A DNA stretch of 6,518 bases, taken from Desulfovibrio sp. UBA2564. Lineage in GTDB: Bacteria; Desulfobacterota; Desulfovibrionia; Desulfovibrionales; Desulfovibrionaceae. The stretch covers positions 1 to 6,518 of the forward strand of contig DDLU01000240.1 in NCBI GenBank assembly GCA_002340305.1, written 5' to 3'. The notes beneath the pieces were generated by a model. It was given only the letters and a program-made list of their open reading frames with translations, did not search any database and was not told the DNA's origin. A program made the position numbers and the translations under genes. The first letter of the stretch is position 1. Every line of letters begins with the position of its first letter. Positions 1 through 5,749 of this stretch are shown one piece after another.

Positions 1-1
1 T

Positions 2-43
2 GAAAAAGATCTGAAAATAGGGGGGGCTACCGGGGGGGCGTAA
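2..43 (+). CDS. possible 3' end of an upstream gene (partial, very uncertain)
   Basis: One plus-strand frame is open from the window edge to a TAA at 41-43 and would give a glycine-rich tail, EKDLKIGGATGGA. The other two plus-strand frames meet stops almost at once (TGA at 1-3 and at 12-14). Thirteen codons cannot prove coding, and the frame passes through two G7 tracts, giving GGG codons that the confident genes here rarely use. It could equally be noncoding DNA. No function can be assigned. Confidence 0.13.
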   Translation, partial: EKDLKIGGATGGA

Positions 44-62
44 AAAAATCCCCACAAGTAGG
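42..62 (-). terminator. weak intrinsic terminator candidate after the sulfotransferase gene
   Basis: Read on the minus strand, CCTA and TGGG can pair around a CUUG tetraloop, followed by GA and then seven T residues (the A7 tract at 42-48). It lies about 40 bases beyond the stop codon of the minus-strand sulfotransferase gene, where a terminator would be expected. The stem is only four pairs, one of them G-U, so it is much weaker than the other two terminators in the window. Confidence 0.3.
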
Positions 63-102
63 TCGTAGGGAGTTAAGTTAATGACTGAAGGGATAATTTG
101 AC

Positions 103-1650
103 CTACCAACTGTCGTCTTTTTCATAACCAAGAATTTGTAGTATGTTGTTGGAATTTTTTTTAAAGTAGTCTTTATGTTTAGTGTTGAAATGGTTTTTCC
201 AATCTCCTGCTGCTCCTTTTCTTATAAACCCTTGAATCTTGCAATTTGCTGGTAGTGCTGCGTCAATTTGTTGTTTTAAAGCGTTATCAACGCTGTTATT
301 GTACATTGGATGAGAATTTACACCTAATTCAGTAAATAAATTCCTATATGCTTTGTATGGCGAGATATCTATGTCTTCAAATTTGATGATTGAAACTTTT
401 TTGACGTTTATAAGGTCAACAATATCGTGTGTTGTTTTACGGAGATTAATTATTTCACCTTTCATTACTTGAAGCAGCGTTTCTTCAAATTGTCCTTTAT
501 TCATCCTATGTGTGTTATATTGCCAATGCATGCTTGATATTATGATGTCTCGCATATCTCGTGTTAATAGTACACAATGAGCATCTTCGTTTTGTAAGAA
601 GAAGCTGAAGTCATGGTCAAAGCTGTGAATTTTCAAGTATGAGTTGAGTGTCATGAATGGGAAAAGTGAAGACGCTAGGCCAATTTTTTTTTCTTTATCG
701 ATAAAAGGTAGTGTGGCTTCATCGGCAACATAATGAACAGGGTATACTTCCACAACATTTAACATGTTCATGACAGTTTTAAATGAATTTTGAAATCTGG
801 TAGTACCTGCGCCTGGATATGCCCATAAAATGAATGGTTTGAATCCTGTCGTGGCAGATTTGCATTTCGAACTTTGTCCATAGATGAAAATTTTATTGAA
901 ATTACTGTTTAGAGCGTCAATAAATCTGTATGGGCTTGGCGTAAGCATATCCTTAGATGGACAAATTAGCGTTAAATTATTCTCGTGTCGTAGTACGTAT
1001 TGCAAATCTATTTCTGCTAAATTGCAGGGAATATCTACAAAAGAAGGACTAAAGTTTCTACGATATGTTGTTAAAACATAGGTAAATTTTTTTGAAAGAG
1101 GAAAAATCAATTCAGAAAGGATGCGATCCCTCTTACAAATAGGCAGAAGAGCGTTATCTTTGGAAAATAAGCTTTTAATTGAAACTAAAATTTTTGTAAG
1201 TTCTATTATCTCTTGGGCAATATTGGTAAGGACAAGCATTTTGCCCACGTTTATTAAGTTTGTTCTTCCTATTGTACGTGCAGATTTAAACTCTTTGCTT
1301 TCTTTAATTTTACGATATTCATCGGGGTCGCAAATTAAGAACTTTCTTTTGTCTTCAAAGTCATAAAATGTAGAATAGTCATCTATAAGATTGATTTTAA
1401 GAATTATTTCTGGATTTAGAATGTCTTTAAACACTGAATGCTTATACATGAAGAATGTGCATTGATCAGAACTGTCTATGTAAAAGCTAAGTATTTGGGG
1501 GAGTAAATGAGACGCGGATTTAAATATTTCAGCTGTATTATATATTTGGTACTCTTCGTAAAGATGATTGAATTTTTCAGGATAGTCTAAGCCAAGGCCA
1601 ACAGTTGTCGCATTGTTTCCAAATGGGGCCGTTCTGTTACTTCTTATCAT
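103..1650 (-). CDS. sulfotransferase-domain protein with an unrecognised N-terminal half
   Basis: Predicted PAPS-dependent sulfotransferase of 515 residues, moving a sulfuryl group from PAPS to an unknown acceptor. The C-terminal half (about 270-515) carries the family motifs in order: 5'-phosphosulfate loop YPGAGTT (278-284), a KIH motif with the likely catalytic base His342, the 3'-phosphate motif with Arg364 and Ser372 eight residues apart, and RKGAAGDW (477-484), which matches the family RKGxxGDW signature. In the loop, the usual YPKSGTT lysine is glycine. Residues 1-270 resemble nothing I know and show no clear signal peptide or membrane segment. The start is ATG at 1650: it has an AGGA ribosome site 8 bases upstream, whereas the in-frame TTG at 1680 lies only about 10 bases from the predicted transcription start and has no such site. 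The gene is much more AT-rich than nhaC or thiC, which suggests horizontal transfer. Sulfotransferase assignment is firm; substrate is unknown. Confidence 0.85.
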   Translation of the reverse strand: MIRSNRTAPFGNNATTVGLGLDYPEKFNHLYEEYQIYNTAEIFKSASHLLPQILSFYIDSSDQCTFFMYKHSVFKDILNPEIILKINLIDDYSTFYDFEDKRKFLICDPDEYRKIKESKEFKSARTIGRTNLINVGKMLVLTNIAQEIIELTKILVSIKSLFSKDNALLPICKRDRILSELIFPLSKKFTYVLTTYRRNFSPSFVDIPCNLAEIDLQYVLRHENNLTLICPSKDMLTPSPYRFIDALNSNFNKIFIYGQSSKCKSATTGFKPFILWAYPGAGTTRFQNSFKTVMNMLNVVEVYPVHYVADEATLPFIDKEKKIGLASSLFPFMTLNSYLKIHSFDHDFSFFLQNEDAHCVLLTRDMRDIIISSMHWQYNTHRMNKGQFEETLLQVMKGEIINLRKTTHDIVDLINVKKVSIIKFEDIDISPYKAYRNLFTELGVNSHPMYNNSVDNALKQQIDAALPANCKIQGFIRKGAAGDWKNHFNTKHKDYFKKNSNNILQILGYEKDDSW

Positions 1651-1658
1651 TCTATATG

Positions 1659-1665
1659 TCCTTTT
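1659..1665 (-). promoter_or_regulatory. ribosome binding site that fixes the sulfotransferase start
   Basis: The minus strand reads AAAAGGA, then 8 bases, then ATG (1650-1648). This spacing supports the internal ATG over the upstream in-frame TTG at 1680, and it lies downstream of the predicted transcription start near 1690, as required. Confidence 0.7.
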
Positions 1666-1697
1666 GACTAATAAATTCAATCTAAATCGGTATTAAA

Positions 1698-1726
1698 AAT
1701 ATAAAGTTGTGTGTTCTAAAAGTCAA
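1698..1726 (-). promoter_or_regulatory. sigma-70-type promoter of the sulfotransferase gene
   Basis: On the minus strand TTGACT (1726-1721) is followed by exactly 17 bases and TATATT (1703-1698). Each hexamer differs from the consensus at one position. Transcription would start near 1690, leaving a leader of about 40 bases before the ATG at 1650. This makes the sulfotransferase gene an independent transcription unit rather than a read-through product of nhaC, which has its own terminator. Confidence 0.65.
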
Positions 1727-1727
1727 A

Positions 1728-1749
1728 CTCAATTGAGCTTACGATCGTA
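1728..1749. repeat. two adjacent 10-base palindromes upstream of the sulfotransferase -35
   Basis: CTCAATTGAG (1728-1737) and TACGATCGTA (1740-1749) are each perfect palindromes, with centres 12 bases apart. The first begins one base upstream of the -35 hexamer of the sulfotransferase promoter. Such a position would suit a regulator binding site, but the two sequences differ, and single 10-base palindromes are expected a few times by chance in a window this long. Confidence 0.3.
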
Positions 1750-1864
1750 GTTGTAAAAATCATTCCCCCGGTAATTCGAAGAGAGGGGTTTTGGCGCAAT
1801 GTTTTGTTCAGATTAAGTCGGACAGATTGGGTACGAATTTAACCGATTCGTAGATGGTACAAAT

Positions 1865-2119
1865 TCAGAATAAAATTTTAAAAATCAATTTAGTGATTAC
1901 CACGCGGCACATGATAATCCCGCTCAATTGCCTGCTGCATAGTTCTATTTTATTGATTTCCATAATCGTCTGGTCAAAATCATCCAACAACTCGATATGG
2001 TGACTATTCGAGTTAATGAGCAGATGAAAAGGCATAGATTCTAATGAAATTCCGGTCTCTATGATCTTATCTTGCAGATTCTTCCGTTTGATATCAGGCC
2101 ATTCGATGATAATATTTTC
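1865..2119 (-). pseudogene. possible remnant reading frame, unrecognised
   Basis: One minus-strand frame is open for 84 codons before a TGA at 1867-1865, with a plausible protein-like residue mix (for example IIIEWPDIKRKNLQDK near its start, IELLDDFDQTI further on). It has no start codon or ribosome site at its beginning; the first ATG is at 2035 and would give only 56 residues. A second frame, beginning at an ATG at 2201 and ending at 2094, overlaps its upstream end, so one frameshift could join them into a longer product. I do not recognise either piece. It may be a decayed gene or simply AT-rich noncoding DNA. Confidence 0.2.
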
Positions 2120-2132
2120 TCATTTGTGGGCG

Positions 2133-2149
2133 AGTATATCCTATATACT
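2133..2149. repeat. short inverted repeat AGTATAT-CCT-ATATACT
   Basis: A perfect 7-base inverted repeat around a 3-base centre lies in the AT-rich gap. There is no T-tract next to it and the stem is AT-rich, so a terminator is unlikely. It could be a protein binding site. A GGAGGT sequence follows at 2155-2160, but the only nearby start (a TTG at about 2168) opens a frame of just six codons. Confidence 0.3.
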
Positions 2150-2231
2150 GGCTCGGAGGTGTATTTTTTGAATAGGGATTCCACGTGATTTTGTGTAGCA
2201 TTTCATCAAAAGGCTTGACTACGTGCCCTAT

Positions 2232-2269
2232 AAAAACTGCCTCCCTCCGAATCTTCGGAGGGAGGCAGT
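2232..2269 (-). terminator. strong intrinsic terminator of nhaC
   Basis: A perfect 16-base inverted repeat (2236-2251 with 2254-2269, two-base centre) has a GC-rich core built from CTCCCTCC and GGAGGGAG. On the minus strand it runs directly into a short T-tract (2236-2232). It begins 26 bases after the nhaC stop codon. On the plus strand the hairpin is followed by CTCAATTC, not by Ts, so it acts mainly on minus-strand transcription. Confidence 0.9.
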
Positions 2270-2294
2270 CTCAATTCAATATATCCGCTTTGAA

Positions 2295-4001
2295 CTAGTT
2301 CGAAACTGGTTTACCCACGAATCTTACCAGCGCGAGGATGGCAACTACTCCGAGGGGCAGAACCACCAGTACGGGCATGCCGAGTCCTGCGGGGATGTAG
2401 CCGAACAGGATGGATATAGCTGCTACGGGGATGGCGTAGAACAGCTGGGTTCTGGTGTGGTCGATGTGGTCACATGCGGAGCCCATGGAGGACAGGATTG
2501 TGGTGTCCGAGATGGGGGAGCAGTGGTCGCCGAAGATGGCTCCGGTGAGAACCGCACCGATGTTCAGGATTACGTAGCCCTGTTCGGGAACCAGCGCGTA
2601 GGCCAGCGGGATGCAGAGCGGCATAAGGATACCCATGGTACCGTAGGATGTTCCTGTTGCGAAGGAGATGATGGAGCCCATGATAAAGATGATGGACGGC
2701 AGCAGGAAGGTGGGAATGGTATCGGAGAGCACGTTTACGAGATAAGCGGCAGTTCCGAGTTCCTTAATGATACCGGAAAGGGACCATGCGAGCAGCAGGA
2801 TTACTGCGGTGATGTTCAGGGATTTAACACCCTGTACCCAAGTGGAGATTGCTTCGTCCACGGACAGGATGCGTTTACCTATGGCGATGGCAAGGGCAAC
2901 AACACCGGCAATTAGCGCAGCTTGGAAGAGAACCACGGAAGCATCGGATGCACCGAAAGCCTCGCGGATAGCGAGGAAGCTCATGGGGGCTTCTTCGAAA
3001 ATCTGTTTCAGAGCAGCATCATCGCCCCCCATGATTCCATTGTAACCGTTGAAGTAGAAGCCGAGGAAAGCAGCAACAATCAGGGTTCCGATGGGGATGA
3101 TTGCGTACCAGATGCTGGGCTTCACGTCTTCTGCGGGTTGTAGTTCAGTTGCCTCATCTGCGACCATGGGCTTGGCATTGTCGTCGAGGACTTTACCAGT
3201 GGTACGGGCACGTTCTTCAGCTTTGTACATGGGGCCGAATTCACGCATGAACCAAATGGTAGCGAGGATGAAAACCAGAATGAGAATGTTGTAAAAACGG
3301 TAGGGAATGGTTTCAACAAAAACCCCGTATGCGTTCATGGTGTAACCAATACCCTGAAGGCCGTCACGGATCAGGCCGACTTCGTAAGCAACCCATGTGG
3401 AGATCAGCGCTATACCGGCGATGGGTGCTGCGGTTGCGTCAATTACGAATGCGAGTTTCTCACGGGAAACTTTCATCTTATCGGTAACAGGACGCATGAT
3501 CGGACCGACGGTGAGGGAGTTTGCATAATCGTCAAAAAAGATGAAAAGGCCGAGCACCCAAGTTACGAACTGGGAACTGCGCGGACTTTTTGCCTTTTTA
3601 GCCAGAGCATCAGCAATTGCTTTAGCACCGCCCATTTTGGAAACCAGTGCGATCAGGCCACCGATGGCGAGACACTGGAGTACGATACCTGCGTTCCATG
3701 AATCGGCAAGAGAACCGAGAATCTCATTGGAAAGGCGCAGGAAGCCACCAACGAAGCCATTGTATATGTCAAAGCCTTTGGCTTCGAGCATGAAAGCACC
3801 GGAAAATACACCGATGAAAAGAGAAAGAACAACGTTTTTGGTGATAAAGGCCAAAACGATAGCGACCAGTGGCGGAATGAGTGTAAATATTCCAAACACT
3901 TTGGCGTTTGCCGGACCAAGGCTGGAGTCAGCCGCAAAAGCAGGCTGGCAGATCAGTGTAAATAATACTGTTAGTAAAAACAGCATTTTCCAATTGCGCA
4001 T
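2295..4001 (-). CDS. nhaC: NhaC-family Na+/H+ antiporter
   Basis: Cytoplasmic-membrane cation/proton antiporter of the NhaC type (Na_H_antiporter family), expected to export Na+ in exchange for protons in pH and sodium homeostasis. The 568-residue product has about a dozen hydrophobic segments. Family signatures are FDDYANSLTVGP (156-167), the ATAAPIAG-ISTW stretch (189-203), GTSYGTMG (450-457) and GDHCSPISDTTILSS (491-505), whose acidic, Ser/Thr and His residues lie in the transport core. A charged loop at about 253-295 splits the two halves. The first 23 residues resemble a signal peptide ending in AFA before AD. The start is ATG at 4001, because AGGGGG lies 9 bases upstream; the reading frame stays open for 26 further codons upstream, but that part looks noncoding. 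The gene is monocistronic, divergent from thiC, and ends at a strong terminator. Family assignment is sure; ion specificity (Na+, Li+ or an organic substrate as in malate-lactate relatives) is inferred. Confidence 0.93.
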   Translation of the reverse strand: MRNWKMLFLLTVLFTLICQPAFAADSSLGPANAKVFGIFTLIPPLVAIVLAFITKNVVLSLFIGVFSGAFMLEAKGFDIYNGFVGGFLRLSNEILGSLADSWNAGIVLQCLAIGGLIALVSKMGGAKAIADALAKKAKSPRSSQFVTWVLGLFIFFDDYANSLTVGPIMRPVTDKMKVSREKLAFVIDATAAPIAGIALISTWVAYEVGLIRDGLQGIGYTMNAYGVFVETIPYRFYNILILVFILATIWFMREFGPMYKAEERARTTGKVLDDNAKPMVADEATELQPAEDVKPSIWYAIIPIGTLIVAAFLGFYFNGYNGIMGGDDAALKQIFEEAPMSFLAIREAFGASDASVVLFQAALIAGVVALAIAIGKRILSVDEAISTWVQGVKSLNITAVILLLAWSLSGIIKELGTAAYLVNVLSDTIPTFLLPSIIFIMGSIISFATGTSYGTMGILMPLCIPLAYALVPEQGYVILNIGAVLTGAIFGDHCSPISDTTILSSMGSACDHIDHTRTQLFYAIPVAAISILFGYIPAGLGMPVLVVLPLGVVAILALVRFVGKPVSN

Positions 4002-4010
4002 ATCTAATTT

Positions 4011-4016
4011 CCCCCT
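4011..4016 (-). promoter_or_regulatory. ribosome binding site that fixes the nhaC start
   Basis: AGGGGG on the minus strand lies 9 bases before the ATG at 4001-3999. This excludes the longer 594-residue reading starting at 4079 and places a signal-peptide-like segment exactly at the N-terminus. Confidence 0.8.
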
Positions 4017-4031
4017 TGAAATATTATGTAT

Positions 4032-4047
4032 CGCAAAAATATGACCT
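4032..4047 (-). promoter_or_regulatory. weak sigma-54-like promoter candidate for nhaC
   Basis: The minus strand reads AGGTCATATTTTTGCG, which has the GG and GC dinucleotides at the -24/-12 spacing and the TTGC of the sigma-54 consensus, but lacks the usual CAC after GG. Transcription would start near 4021, just upstream of the ribosome site. No convincing sigma-70 pair was seen for nhaC. The match is marginal. Confidence 0.2.
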
Positions 4048-4119
4048 GCTGATCTACTAGACTTTTCGGATAAATGCAAATTTCATTTTTGTATCTGTTT
4101 AATTTTCCATGATAAAATT

Positions 4120-4149
4120 TTGAAATGACACACTTTAAGCATATGTAAT
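4120..4149 (+). promoter_or_regulatory. weak sigma-70-like promoter candidate for thiC
   Basis: TTGAAA (4120-4125) is followed after 18 bases by TGTAAT (4144-4149), or after 16 by TATGTA. If used, thiC would carry a leader of about 160 bases. A better -35 match, TTGACA at 4277-4282, lacks a usable -10 element: TTATAA follows only after 19 bases and would start transcription almost at the ATG, excluding the ribosome site. Confidence 0.2.
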
Positions 4150-4211
4150 TATGAATTCATTAATATGGATAGGCCTCTACGCAATTGAAAAGTCGTACAC
4201 TTATTTAGTTT

Positions 4212-4259
4212 CGTGCTTAAAAGTCTCATTGTCCCCGCCGGCTAATTGAGGTATGCACG
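4212..4259 (+). promoter_or_regulatory. possible structured leader element upstream of thiC
   Basis: CGTGC (4212-4216) can pair with GCACG (4255-4259), and inside it CTCATT (4225-4230) with AATTGAG (4244-4250, one bulged base), enclosing a GC-rich loop with GCCGGC. Immediately after it TTCCT (4260-4264) is complementary to AGGAA of the thiC ribosome site (4307-4311), so the fold could influence translation. I see none of the conserved TPP-riboswitch boxes. The stems are short and this is only a folding suggestion. Confidence 0.22.
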
Positions 4260-4305
4260 TTCCTGTACAGACAGCATTGACAATACGGAGCACAATAAAC
4301 GTTAT

Positions 4306-4310
4306 AAGGA
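4306..4310 (+). promoter_or_regulatory. thiC ribosome binding site
   Basis: AAGGA lies 6 bases before the ATG at 4317 and supports that start for ThiC. Part of it is complementary to TTCCT at 4260-4264. Confidence 0.75.
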
Positions 4311-4316
4311 AATCAG

Positions 4317-5585
4317 ATGTTTTCAAAAAACAAAGCTCTCAAAAGCATATTTGATTCCAGCATTGATGAACTTTGCAAGAGCGAAGGTCTCTCCAAAGAG
4401 ACCATTATTCAGGGCATTGAAGACGGGACCATGGTTCTGCTCGGGAACCCCAATCATAAGAATGTAACTCCTACCCTCATTGGGCAGCCCGCCAAGGTTA
4501 AAGTAAATGCCAACATCGGTACTTCTCCTTTTAAGAATGACCGTGGAAAAGAAATGAAGAAGCTTGATGCCGCATGGAAAGCAGGTGCACACGCTGTGAT
4601 GGACCTTTCCACTGCCGGTGATCTTGACGAAATCAGGACCGATATGCTTAACAGCTGCCCCCTGCCTCTGGGTACCGTGCCCATTTATGCTATGGCGCAG
4701 CAGTATGTTGCCCGTGATGAAGATCCCGCAGGCTTTTCCTTTGACGAACTCCTTAAAGAGATCGAAAAAGAAGCTGAGCAGGGTGTAGACTTCATGACCC
4801 TGCATTGCGGACTTACCCATCGTGGCGCAGAATGGGCAACTGAAGAAGGTGAGCGTCTGCTGGGAATCGTTTCCCGTGGTGGCTCTATCCTTGCCCGTTG
4901 GATGCGTGACCATGATGCGGAAAACCCGCTTCTCACCAACTACGATAAGATTCTTGAAGTCTGCCTCAAGCACAACGTAACCCTGAGTCTCGGTGACGGC
5001 CTTCGCCCTGGAGCAGGTGAAGATGCCGGTGACGCAGCTCAGTGGGAAGAAGTTCTCGTGCTCGGTAAGCTCGCCAAGCGTGCTCACGAATACGGTGTTC
5101 AGGCAATGATCGAAGGTCCCGGACACGTGCCCATGAATCTCGTTGAAGCACAGATTCGCGGTATCAAGGCCGCTACCTATAACGCACCTCTCTACGTCCT
5201 CGGACCTCTGGTAACTGATTCCGCCCCCGGTTATGATCACATTGCCGGTGCAATCGGTGGAGCTATCGCTGTCATGAACGGAGTAGACTTCCTTTGCTAC
5301 CTGACTCCCGCAGAGCACTTGACCCTGCCCGAAATTGACGATGTCTGGAATGGCGTAAAAGCTTCCCTCGTTGCTGCACAGTGCGGTGAAGTAGGACTGG
5401 GCCGTAAAGACGCTGTCCAGCGCGACAAAGACATCTCCATCGCGCGTAAGGAACTGGATTGGGACCGTATTGCTGAACTGGCAATTGACCCTGCTCTGGC
5501 TTGTGCACGTAGAAAAGACCATAAAGATGAAAAAGAATGTGCGATGTGCGGTAAATTCTGCGCAGTTCGCATGCTTTCCGAATAG
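4317..5585 (+). CDS. thiC: phosphomethylpyrimidine synthase ThiC
   Basis: Radical-SAM enzyme that rearranges aminoimidazole ribotide into hydroxymethylpyrimidine phosphate, the pyrimidine half of thiamine, in the cytoplasm. At 422 residues it belongs to the short ThiC class, lacking the long N-terminal domain of the roughly 600-residue E. coli-type enzymes. Conserved blocks are NANIGTS (64-70), LSTAGDL (97-103), SLGDGLRPG (224-232), EGPGHVP (266-272), TDSAPGYDHI (300-309) and YLTPAEHLTLP (328-338); these include the glycine-rich and histidine residues of substrate and metal binding. The C-terminal cluster motif is Cys408-AM-Cys411-GKF-Cys415, that is CX2CX3C rather than the CX2CX4C of long ThiC. 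The gene stands alone between a divergent nhaC and its own terminator, with no other thiamine gene in the window. A paralogue making hydroxybenzimidazole (BzaA/B/F type) is possible, but no cobamide genes are nearby, so ThiC is preferred. Confidence 0.93.
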   Translation: MFSKNKALKSIFDSSIDELCKSEGLSKETIIQGIEDGTMVLLGNPNHKNVTPTLIGQPAKVKVNANIGTSPFKNDRGKEMKKLDAAWKAGAHAVMDLSTAGDLDEIRTDMLNSCPLPLGTVPIYAMAQQYVARDEDPAGFSFDELLKEIEKEAEQGVDFMTLHCGLTHRGAEWATEEGERLLGIVSRGGSILARWMRDHDAENPLLTNYDKILEVCLKHNVTLSLGDGLRPGAGEDAGDAAQWEEVLVLGKLAKRAHEYGVQAMIEGPGHVPMNLVEAQIRGIKAATYNAPLYVLGPLVTDSAPGYDHIAGAIGGAIAVMNGVDFLCYLTPAEHLTLPEIDDVWNGVKASLVAAQCGEVGLGRKDAVQRDKDISIARKELDWDRIAELAIDPALACARRKDHKDEKECAMCGKFCAVRMLSE

Positions 5586-5634
5586 TTCTGATTAGATATT
5601 AAAAGCAGTTCTGTACATCCGATAGATCCTAATG

Positions 5635-5668
5635 GCCCGTAACTCCTCTGGTGTTACGGGCTTTTTTT
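5635..5668 (+). terminator. intrinsic terminator of thiC
   Basis: GCCCGTAAC (5635-5643) pairs perfectly with GTTACGGGC (5653-5661) around a 9-base loop and is followed by seven Ts (5662-5668). It lies 49 bases after the thiC stop codon, so thiC is transcribed without trhA unless there is read-through. Confidence 0.95.
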
Positions 5669-5749
5669 ATGTACTCTTAGTCATCCATATTTGAATGAAT
5701 GTTTAAGTGTGTGAGTTTGCCCGCTTTTTGCAGATTTCTCTGTAAGTCG

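Larger units (their letters stand above)
1681..2231. other. AT-rich gap between the sulfotransferase gene and nhaC
   Basis: No intact gene is evident in this stretch. It contains the sulfotransferase promoter, a pair of 10-base palindromes, short AT-rich reading frames on the minus strand that could be remnants of a decayed gene, and a hairpin-like repeat. Its base composition resembles the sulfotransferase gene rather than nhaC, so the foreign-looking block seems to run up to the nhaC terminator. No insertion-sequence ends, tRNA or attachment repeats were recognised. Confidence 0.5.
4002..4316. other. divergent intergenic region between nhaC and thiC
   Basis: This 315-base AT-rich stretch must hold the promoters of both genes. 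Visible elements are the nhaC ribosome site, a GG-N10-GC motif on the minus strand, a loose sigma-70-like pair on the plus strand, the 10-base palindrome ATGAATTCAT (4151-4160), a stem-forming segment (4212-4259), CTGTACAG (4263-4270) and the thiC ribosome site. No small gene is convincing here. Confidence 0.6.

Noticed and set aside
1648..1680. TTG at 1680 as the sulfotransferase start (525 residues)
   Set aside because: There is no ribosome site before it, and it would sit only about ten bases after the predicted transcription start; the ATG at 1650 has a well-spaced AGGA.
1754..1783. CCCC...GGGGTTTT terminator-like sequence in the AT-rich gap
   Set aside because: The stem is only about four pairs with a large loop, and no plus-strand gene ends upstream of it.
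2223..2915. Open frame of 230 codons on the plus strand opposite nhaC
   Set aside because: Its product is a low-complexity Gly/Asp/His-rich string, it starts inside the nhaC terminator and it is antisense to conserved transporter motifs.
3541..4044. Plus-strand frame of 167 codons opposite the nhaC N-terminus
   Set aside because: Antisense shadow with no ribosome site and no protein-like domain features.
4041..4076. Sequence resembling the 3' box of a TPP riboswitch (ACCTGCTGATCT followed by GGATAAATGC)
   Set aside because: The box is broken by insertions, the partner CUGAGA region is missing, and it lies about 240 bases before thiC with no supporting stems.
4277..4307. Perfect TTGACA -35 with TTATAA -10 before thiC
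   Set aside because: The 19-base spacer is too long, and the start would fall about three bases before the ATG, leaving the ribosome site out of the transcript.
4246..4467. Short frame overlapping the thiC start
   Set aside because: It begins with an unsupported TTG, runs out of frame through the start of thiC and has no homology-like features.
4323..5522. Long open frame (399 codons) on the minus strand opposite thiC
   Set aside because: It lies entirely antisense to a strongly conserved thiC and its translation has no recognisable motifs; it reflects codon bias of thiC.
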